Below, in pieces: positions 55,884 through 64,000 of a DNA stretch of 64,000 nucleotides. The notes below the pieces were generated by a model. That model saw only the letters and a program-made list of their open reading frames with translations. It was not told where the DNA came from and made no database searches. Each line of letters starts with the position of its first letter. Position 1 is the stretch's first letter. Position numbers and translations under genes: made by a program. This DNA comes from Hofstenia miamia (taxonomy: Eukaryota; Xenacoelomorpha; Acoela): assembly GCA_004352715.1 (NCBI GenBank), contig SCFE01000005.1, forward strand, positions 2,225,359-2,289,358. The letters run 5' to 3'.

Positions 55884-56050
55884 ATTAGCTTGGTGCTTAC
55901 TCAAGACATGACACAATTTGACTTAGACTCCATTGTGTGAAAGTGTTATATCTATTTGCAACCTGAATTGTTACTAGTTGTTCGTTAACTATTACATGTA
56001 GCCATTACCAAAATATATTGGCTTATTTAAATACAATTTGTTCGAACAAC

Positions 56051-56771
56051 TTCTCAATGTTGGAAAGTAAAACTAAAAAAATGTAAGGTAATTTGGGAAA
56101 GTAAAACTAAAAAAATGTAAGATAATGTGGGAAAGTAAAACTAAAAAAATGTAAGGTAATTTGGGAAAGTAAAACTAAAAAAATGTAAAGTAATGTGGGA
56201 AAGTAAAACTAAAAAAAATGTAAGGTAATGTGGGAAAGTAAACTAAAAAAATGTAAGATAATGTGGGAAAGTAAAACTAAAAAATGTAAGGTAATGTGGG
56301 AAAGTAAAACTAAAAAAATGTAAGTTAATGTGGGAAAGTAAAACTAAAAAAGTAAAAAAATGCAAACTAAATTAGGCAAAATAACACAAAAACTAGTAAA
56401 AGTACATGCATGACGTCAGTAAAACACCCCCGGCAATATCCACGACGTCTCAGGTCAAAGGCCTGTCCTCTTGACCAATCACAAAAAAGTGACACCTCCT
56501 TCTCTCCACCTCTCGACCAATCAGAAAAAAGTGGAACGTCCTTCTCTCCACCTCTCAACCAATCAGAAAAAAGTGGAACCTTGTCTCGCCCAATGAATAC
56601 TACTATTAGCTTGGTGCTTACTCAAGACATGACACAAATTGACTTAGACTCCATTGTGTGAAAGTGTTATATCTATTTGCAACCTGAATTGTTACTAGTT
56701 GTTCGTTAACTATTACATGTAGCCATTACCAAAATATATTGGCTTATTTAAATACAATTTGTTCGAACAAC
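56051..56771 (+). repeat. 721-base tandem duplication of right arm plus LTR
   Basis: The block with 34-base array, arm tip, ATTAGC and 160 bases of LTR appears twice with an offset of 721 (for example arm tips at 55883 and 56604). The join at 56050 runs from LTR (GTTCGAACAACTT) straight into array sequence. Confidence 0.85.
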
Positions 56772-57417
56772 TTCCTAACCTACATTTATAATTTACTACA
56801 TGTACAGTCACTTTATCATTCAATTATAAGTCATTAATTTAGATCTAAAACAATATTAAGTTAATTCCTAGGGTTCAGTAATCCAACCATTTGCTGACAA
56901 TTAATTATCTGATACATGTAGAAGAGAAATGATAGTTGGCTAATCAAGAGAAAACCCCTATACCTAACCTATGTGCACTTTTGTGATCTGGCACAGAGAC
57001 CCTAGAATCATTCCCTGTGATGTATCCAGACTGATTAGCTTGACATCATATTAAATAATCAAACCTTTAATAAGATGAAAAATAAGAATTCTAAGTAAAA
57101 TTCTTTATCAAATTCTTACAATGTTTTCTAATCTATTTATAGTAATTTCAGAAGAAGTACCTGTCAATTCAAATTTAAACTTCTGCCAAAATGGCAGCTA
57201 AAAATAATGTAAGCATCATTTAGTCAAAAGTATTTTTATTGACAGACACAATTATCTCTTTTTTGACACATGTTGTTTTCTTAGTTGCATTTTACAAATT
57301 AATCTGAAATAATAGCAATTGATTTAATTACAATAATTTTAATCAACTTCTTTTCAATCTTAGTCTCTTCTTGCGACGTTTGCAGCTTATTTCTGATTAT
57401 GTTTGGATGATGCTACA

Positions 57418-57710
57418 GCAACATCTGTATAAAATATGTGCATTTAAACTGTCAAAATCTTTCAAGTAAGTACTTTACTTTCCAATAATTTATTAAGATA
57501 GGACAAAATTAAATCCTGGGTATCTCTGAAACATGGCTGCTTGATTTAGATCCGGATACAATTTGGAAACCACCAGATTACGAAATATTCAGATGTGATA
57601 GAAATTTGCTCAAATCTGGTAAAACTAAAGGAGATAGGGTTCATATTTTAATTCCAGAAAGCTTAAGGCCAATGTACATGCATCAGAGCTGCAACTGTGC
57701 CATGCCTAAC
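57418..57710 (+). mobile_element. LINE continuation: PHD end and AP-endonuclease start
   Basis: After the target duplication, ICIKYVHLNCQN completes the finger-like pattern. LGISETWLLDLDPDTIWKPP, DYEIFRCDRN and GDRVHILIPESL (57510-57660) are the first blocks of a LINE apurinic endonuclease (family: L.I.ETWL...Y...R.DR...GGGV.I). The element is cut near 57710. Confidence 0.65.
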
Positions 57711-57959
57711 ACTTTGCTTTACTTAAGATAAGAGAATCTTTATTCCGATAAATGTTAACAATTAAATAACTGATAATTTATCTGAATAGCGTCATTACAT
57801 TCACAAAAACACATATATACCATTCACAAATTACAAAGAAATCTTGCAGTCTATGGATAAATTACTATAGTACTATTTTAATAATGAGTTATAGTATAGT
57901 CATTGTTACAAAATTTGTATCTTAGCCATGATTTTCCAGAAATATATTTTTGCTTAAGG

Positions 57960-59103
57960 AAAATTTTTAATGCTTTTTAAAAGATTTCAATTTTTCAATA
58001 TTTTTAATTTCTTTAGGTAGCAAATTCCAGGTTTGAATGGCAACATTAATGAAGGATTTTTTAAAACATTTTTCTTATACTTAACACATGTAAAAAACGT
58101 TGATCTTGAATTCTGTTTATGAGTAAATCCCTTTATTTTAATGGTATTATAAGTTTGGTAGGTTTCTGATTAGCTTGAAGAATGTCAGAAGGGTATTCAA
58201 TATAACCAGCTGTTTTGGAAAAAGAATTTACCTAGAAATGTACTGTTTGGTTTTCAATGAGTTGTTCATTGTGATATTTAATGCCCATTTTACTTGAATA
58301 TCACGTTTTTTAAAAAGCACTTTGCTTAGGTCAGTAAATAAAATGTTTGTGTAATTAAGGTGACTCATGATGAAAGCATGGAAGAATTGAACTATTGAAC
58401 AAGGTGGTATTTGCCTAACTACTAGCGGCATACTTTTTATACCTATAGCTAATTTTCTAACTATTAAATTGATGTGAGAGTTGAATTTTAGCTTTTAGTC
58501 AATAGTTACTCCTAGGTACTTGAAAGTGTTACAATAGGAACATTAATATTATTCGCCTGCAAAATACAAAATTCTGTTTTAGCTTCATTAATATTCCACT
58601 TGTGCATACAAAAGTATTTTGACAATTTGTTACAATTCAATTCTATAGATTCCTATGTTAGGTGTATTGATGAATTATTGCTGAAAATGCAAGTGTCATT
58701 GGCATATTGGATTAAATTGCAATTAATTATAGAATGCATGTCATTTACATAAATACTAAAAAGAAGACCTAGAATCGTACCTTGAGGCACCCCATTGTAA
58801 ACTGGTAACCATTCTGAAAAAAATAACATTTAATTTAACTCTTTGGAATTTTTGATTGAGGTAACTAGTTATTAATTGCTTATTACTACTAGAATCAAGT
58901 GATGCTCTCCAAGTTACAGTAGCATTTAATAGTGAATCAGTTGTTGAGAAATTTTTGCGAAATTCAAATGGCATGTTTGATAATAAATTATACTTATTTA
59001 AATGTTCAGTTATTTGATTATGTAATAATCTTTCGAATATTTTGCTTATTGGAGAAGTAATTGAGATTGGCTGATAATTAGCAGCAATTGACAGCTGTGC
59101 CAT
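57960..59103 (-). mobile_element. LINE reverse transcriptase, minus strand, decayed
   Basis: Minus strand: NYQPISITSPISKIFERLLH, NQITEHLNKYNLLSNM, FSTTDSLLNATVTWRASLD, then in shifted frames the VPQG.ILG equivalent, a catalytic box reading YANDT (first Asp replaced by Asn), NEAKTEFCIL and, towards 58000, NVAIQTWNLLPKEI. This is the standard order of a Jockey/CR1-type RT. It has the opposite strand to the LINE at 50.5-57.7 kb, so it is a different insertion. Confidence 0.7.
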
Positions 59104-60379
59104 GACAGAAATCTATGGAATATGCAAGCATCTGAAACAATTATTTTCTATACAATTTTCTACTCATAATATATTGCTAAGTGCATAATTTAGCACTACC
59201 ACTGGTTAAAAAGTATTGAATTTATCATTTTGTAAAGTTCAAAACCATGCATGAATCTCCCCATCATTTACTGGCTCCAAAAATGCAAATATACAATTTT
59301 TTTCAAGACCAAACTGAACTTTGAATTTATTTTAATTACTGCATTGTTTTTAGCCAAAGTAGTAATAGTGATAGTGAAAATAAAATAGAATTATTTTTAG
59401 AAAGAACAGTATTTTTGGGCAAAATTTTTCACGAAAATATACACTAAATTGAATACTTTATGTATTTTAGATTATAGAATTTTATTGTGGACTACAAATG
59501 AGAAATTTTTAGTGCATTTTTAATGATATAGGATTAAGTAAATTACAAAATGTTCACATAAAATTATGAATTCCAAAATGCAAAAATCTTGCTAAAATCA
59601 ATGAAAATTTAATTTACGAAAAATCGTGCTGGGTTTTAGGAATTCACAAAAGTGTTTCTTGTAATTTTGGAGAAGGTGCATGTTGGTGAAGTCCACCCAG
59701 CATATTATTGAATTTGAATACAAAAATTTGATGCACCCTATTGGGAACAAAGGAATTTGCTTTGTAATTTTTTGCACCACATTAACAAACTATTCTTAGG
59801 GGGCTGGCCCCAGAGTTGCAACTGTGCCTGGTTTTTGAAGGCATGGCCCGGCATGGCATGGTGGATTTTAGGCAAGACCCAGCACTGCACAGAGTTGCAA
59901 AAATATTTTTTGGACATGGCATGGCATGTGTTTTGAAAAATATAATTAGGCTCGGCACAGCACATTTTCATATTTGGCAACAAATATGGCTTTTAAAATT
60001 TTTCAAAATTTCTCTAGTAAATAAAGTGATTACAGCCAGTTTATTATGTCTTATAAGTAAAACAAAAATTAGTAAATTGAAAATATATTAGCTAGAATTG
60101 CCGATTGCACAATTTCCATGTTGTTCACATGAAATAGGCTTATCATTGATATATATATATATATATATATATAGTTGGGTAGGGCATATTCAACTGATGG
60201 GTAGGGTTGGGTTAAGTTTTGGAAAAGATGGGTCAGGTTAATATTGCACTAGGTGAGAGCTATGGAGGTTTGAGAGTCTGAACTAGAGATGGGGCAGTTC
60301 ATTAACTGCATACCACACTACACTTGTGCATTGTATTTTACCACACTGAACCACAAATTTTTTTCCTATTGCAATGCAA
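59104..60379. other. Noncoding stretch with a TA microsatellite
   Basis: TA run at about 60146-60172. A block with repeated 'ggcatggca' lies at 59820-59960. No gene recognised. Confidence 0.55.
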
Positions 60380-61110
60380 GTAGTAGAAAACACAGCTAAA
60401 TGTTGTTGTTAATTTATTACATATTTAGAACGTACATACACTGGTTGTTGGAGGCATTTATGTAGAGAGGCATTTTTTTCATTCAATACAAGTGGGGCAT
60501 TGTAAAATGGTGACAGACAGCTAAATATTTTCATAAATTTTATTATAAATTAAAATGATTATACTTTTTGTGAAGGATTTTTCACATGGAGGCATTCTTT
60601 TTTTCATTCTAATGTGGAGACATTCTTCAATCAATAAACCGCAGAAAATCATAATTAGTAGAAAACACAGCTAAATATGGTTGTTAATTTATTACATATT
60701 TAAAATGTACATATACTGGTTGTTGGAGGCATTTATGTAGAGAGGCATTTTTTTCATTCAATACAACTGGGGCATCATAAAATGGTGACAGACAGCTAAA
60801 TATTTTCATTAATTTTATTATAAATTAAAATGATTACACATTTTGCAAAGGATTTTTCACATGGAGGCGTTCTTTTTTTCATTCTAATGTGGAGACATTC
60901 TTCAATTGATAAACCACAGAAAATCATAATTAGTAGAAAACATAGCTAAATATGGTTGTTAATTTATTACATATTTAAAATGTACGTACACTGGTTGTTG
61001 GAGGCATTTACGTAGGGAGGCATCTTTTTCATTCAATACAAGTGGGTCATCATAAAATAGTGACAGACAGCTAAATATTTCCATTAACTTCTCATAAATT
61101 AAAATACATA
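60380..61110 (-). repeat. Tandem repeats of 275 bases, copy B
   Basis: CA(C/T)AGCTAAAT followed by TTGTTAATTTATTACATATTT starts units at 60391, 60666 and 60941, exactly 275 apart. Each unit holds GGTTGTTGGAGGCATTTA and a 'gacagacagctaaatatttt' block. It lies 3' of the minus-strand polymerase, as in copy A. Confidence 0.9.
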
Positions 61111-61299
61111 CATACATTTTTTTGTGGTGGAATTTAAGTAGAGTTGGACTTTGCACAAATGTATGGGGGAATAGAGGGAAATGCACTGTGTGGAAACAAT
61201 GAAAATTATTTACAACATCTAAGCAGGTAAAAGATTGCTAACAATAAATTCACCAATTTCATTTACCATATACAGAAACTTGGAGCGACTACAGAGGCA

Positions 61300-64000
61300 G
61301 AGCAAGATGACAGAGGCAATTCACTATCACGGATCTAGGAAATAATTATTAAATTTATGTGCAAAATAATTTTCATATACCTAAATGAGGTCGTTTGCTG
61401 CTACTGATTGTAGATGATTCATTTATAGGGTGTTTAATTGAGGGTTGAGGAATATCTAAATAAAAAATTAGTGAAAAATACATTTAAATTCAGTCTATAC
61501 CTTTATGACCATATGGCAAACTTTGGTAATGATCCATCAGATATCTCTTATCATCATAGGGTGTTAGTGCCACTTTATTCATCCTCTTGATAGAGATATC
61601 ATGGTTATGACTGTGAATCATTACCATTTCTTGCCACAGAATTTCTTCGCCATCCAAAATTCGTTTGAAGACGTTGAAATTCATGGTCTTTTTAACATTA
61701 CCTGTAATTCCCTTTGCACTAGATTTAAGGTCAACACCCCCACTATTTGCACATATATATTGGACGGAATACATTTTCGATTTTAATGCCACCACTTGTG
61801 TTACTATTCTGCCAGCCAGCTCATCCTTCACCTTTAAATAAGTTTTCTTATTTGCCTCACTAAACAATGGTGAATCTTTCAGATAATTTGAAAAGTCAAA
61901 ATGGCTGGCTATTGCTGGCAATTCATTGTACACATTTTTGCTCTTTATTTTATACAGGAGAGAGTCTGTGTTGCTGTATAATAGGGAAATTCGATTCTTA
62001 AATGCCTCTTTCATGATGTTATAGTGGAATTGAATTTTTCGCCTTTCCTCAATTTTAAAGTTTTCAATAAAATATGGAAGTCATAATGGGATGTGTTATG
62101 TGCAAATATGGGGGTGAAATTAGGTGATCTATGCAATATATTCCAGTCACTATGGGCAATGCCTCTAATTTTACCACTATAGTGACAATGATCTAATAAA
62201 TTTTTTGATGTTGCCTCAAATGGTTTTTCGCAAAATACACAGGATGTTGCATTTGCCAGCATTCTTGTTCATTCACCATGTGTTATTTACCATGTGTTAT
62301 TTATAGTACGCGATGTTTTTGCTTTGCCTCAAACAAATCATGTGCAACTTTTCTAAGGTGGTCCCATGCATTCTGCATGCATTCCTCACCAGAAAAGACT
62401 TTGGAAGAAAGCAGCTCCTTTTCCGTCATTCTTGCAATGCAAGTACCAGAGGGTCTCTGCCTCACTTCCTGAACAGTGTAGCTGGTGGCTGGATTAGGTA
62501 GGGGACCATGCACCTTTTCTGAAATTGTTTCTATATCAAATGTGGCCATTAATGGTACATAGTAATTTGCCCCATAATTTTTAAACTTAATTTTTTTCAG
62601 ACTTACTGGGGAATGTAATTTCAGGTTCAGTGGATCCATTGCATTTCTTCTGGTGTCTCTCAAAATTTTCCTTCACATGGGAGCCTTCTTCAATTAGTAG
62701 TAAATTTGCATTTTTCTCATAGTCCTTCTCTGATATGTATGCAGGAACCAAACTCTGATCACTAGCATTTAGAGAGTAAACATTTACCTTTATTTGATTG
62801 AAGCCTCAAACACACAGATGTCATTTATAGAGAGCAGGAAAGACAACCCATAAACATTTAAAGCACCCTTAAATTTATTTAAACAAGTTACTATATCTCG
62901 GTTTTTAATTTCTGGATGCAAACATGCCAAAATTGCATACAAAAAGCACTCATTTGATTCACCACTTTTCAGATTTACAAGGAAATGGTTCTTCTTCAAG
63001 CAATCTGGTAGCTGGATAAATGTGCCAGCACGGGTTGGTCTATACTTGGCATAGCCCTACATTGTTTATATTTTTAACAATCCACCCTGATCTGTTGTTT
63101 GCATATGCTGTGATATAATTTGCGAATTCATTTATCATGCAAGAATATCTTGCTTCACAAAGTCCCGTACAAAAGACTGAAGCTGGTTTGCTTGTAGGGT
63201 GCAAAATGACTTGCTTTTCTTCATTTCCATCAGTTTGTAACAGTTCCACCTCAGCTATCAGGTAAACCTTGGCACAGAAATGCTTGGCAATGTCCTCCTT
63301 AATAATTTTTGTAATAGATGGGTGGGCAAGATGAAATGGTGAATAAATGTCCACCACATTTAATGGCTGGCTCACAAAACAGGCAAAGCTTCCTTTACAC
63401 GCTATATTTGTTTTATGCAAATTAATCTCATCAATGGAAGGTGGTGCTGATCGTTCATGAACAACTGTAACGTGCTCAGAAAACATTTCTCATTATGGAA
63501 AAATAATTTGCATTCAGTGCATAGATACACCTGTGATTTTTTATGTTTCCTATTTATATGACCTTCTAATGCATGGGTTTTTGGGCTAGTATATGCACAA
63601 TGAGCGCATTGAAAAATGAGGGGTTGACCAACACTGCTTGCAGAACTAAATTTAAAATGTTTTAGCAAAGTGGGAGTGGAAGGACAGTTGATATATTTAA
63701 AGAGTAGTATGCATTTGGAAAAGGTATTTACATTGGTGATGACTTACTCAATGCAAAAACACACTAATTTTTTTCATCACAAATATGTATAACAACATTA
63801 TAAGTGAAATGGCAATGCATTGTAATCGATAATAAACAGATAAAAAATCATATGAAATGCATGCATTATTTAAAACAAATTGAAATTAAGCTAAATAAAT
63901 GAGTGGTAACACCTCATATTTAAAAACTCTTTTAAACAAAATTACGTTTAACTAAATAAATAACATCTCAATTTAAAATGTATACTGAGAAAACAATGAA
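61300..64000 (-). pseudogene. Protein-primed-type DNA polymerase B, copy B, internally deleted
   Basis: Minus-strand pieces follow copy A from the spacer upstream of the fingers (63780-64000) through two C2H2 fingers (63630-63480), CFLYAILACLHPE (62930), Exo I FDIETI (62540), the CVFCEKPF...DHCH endonuclease VII-like segment (62240-62160) and Exo II HNTSHYD (62100). A 1444-base deletion then joins to motif C. The bases equivalent to copy A 28102-29545, with polymerase motifs A and B, are gone. Motif C has Asn for the first Asp (YSNTD). The third finger is lost in a smaller deletion near 62680, and a 1-base loss shifts the frame near 62805. The C-terminal exon with KRPHL is kept (61384-61446). 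The element continues beyond the window. Confidence 0.8.

Larger units (their letters stand above)
51759..57417 (-). repeat. Solo LTR C, target duplication GCAA, with nested TIR element
   Basis: In plus coordinates: TGTAATATCCTCTACCAGGC...TGGATGATGCTACA, flanked by GCAA (51755-51758 and 57418-57421). The LTR body is 51759-52060 plus 56605-57417, about 1.1 kb, like its relatives. The rest is the TIR element and a duplicated block. It sits inside a LINE whose reading resumes in frame after it. Confidence 0.88.

Noticed and set aside
52357-56350. 34-base arrays as a CRISPR array
   Set aside because: The units are contiguous without unique spacers, there are no cas genes, and the setting is eukaryotic.
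59738-60091. Overlapping 80-90-codon frames on both strands near 59.8-60.1 kb
   Set aside because: Low-complexity 'ggcatggca' repeats create them; no homology pattern and the strands contradict each other.
1-64000. tRNA or rRNA genes
   Set aside because: No cloverleaf with A and B boxes or conserved rRNA segment was found by eye; a dedicated scan could still reveal a tRNA-derived SINE.

Overview
The window is AT-rich, intron-bearing animal DNA, probably from an invertebrate. It is made almost entirely of layered, decayed transposable elements. The evidence is the mix of families: L2/CR1-type LINEs, a Penelope-like fragment, Ty3/Gypsy LTR elements with many solo LTRs, and protein-primed family-B DNA polymerase (pPolB) elements with short introns. 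I cannot name the species. No host housekeeping gene, tRNA or rRNA was recognised. Nine runs of N and one isolated N interrupt the sequence.

Layout. 1-2.2 kb: two decayed copies of a small conserved protein (possible ssDNA-binding protein). 2.6-2.9 kb: dispersed repeat. 3.0-4.5 kb: L2/CR1 LINE. 5.1-5.3 kb: 3' end of a Penelope-like element with a hammerhead-ribozyme-like motif. 6.6-7.8 kb: unclassified transposon coding remnant. 8.3-17.4 kb: noncoding, with a TIR element at 14.46-15.80 kb and old LTR pieces. 17.5-43.2 kb: nested block. A minus-strand Gypsy element (Gypsy-2; 5' LTR 42025-43170, gag, protease and half of RT down to 38.8 kb, another RT piece at 17.5-17.9 kb) is broken by a related LTR, which is itself broken by Gypsy-1 (17954-38269, target duplication TTAT). 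Between the RT and RNase H parts of Gypsy-1 lies 8.3 kb of a pPolB element (22833-31112), bounded by two N gaps of exactly 1000, so true nesting or scaffolding error remains open. 43.2-49.0 kb: dispersed repeat, two nearly identical solo LTRs with target duplications ATTA and GTAA, a LINE fragment and a fourth small-protein remnant. 50.5-57.7 kb: a plus-strand LINE (SGNH esterase, 2A-like, PHD-like, endonuclease remnants) split by a solo LTR (51759-57417, duplication GCAA), which is split by a 3.8 kb TIR element (52061-55883, duplication ATTAGC). 58.0-59.1 kb: minus-strand LINE RT. 60.4-64.0 kb: a second, internally deleted pPolB copy on the minus strand.

How the genes fit together. The pPolB element carries, left to right, an unrecognised minus-strand gene, the small putative ssDNA-binding gene (minus), a two-exon acidic small protein with an intact spliced frame (plus, 25121-25538), and the polymerase (plus; C2H2 fingers, endonuclease VII-like HNH, exonuclease, polymerase motifs). 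Tandem repeats of about 275 bp follow it. This suits a self-replicating Polinton/Maverick-like or virus-derived element, but no integrase, ATPase or capsid gene is visible. Both polymerase copies are inactive. Many premature stops are TGA where paralogues or family patterns have CGA or another Arg codon, which points to CpG decay.
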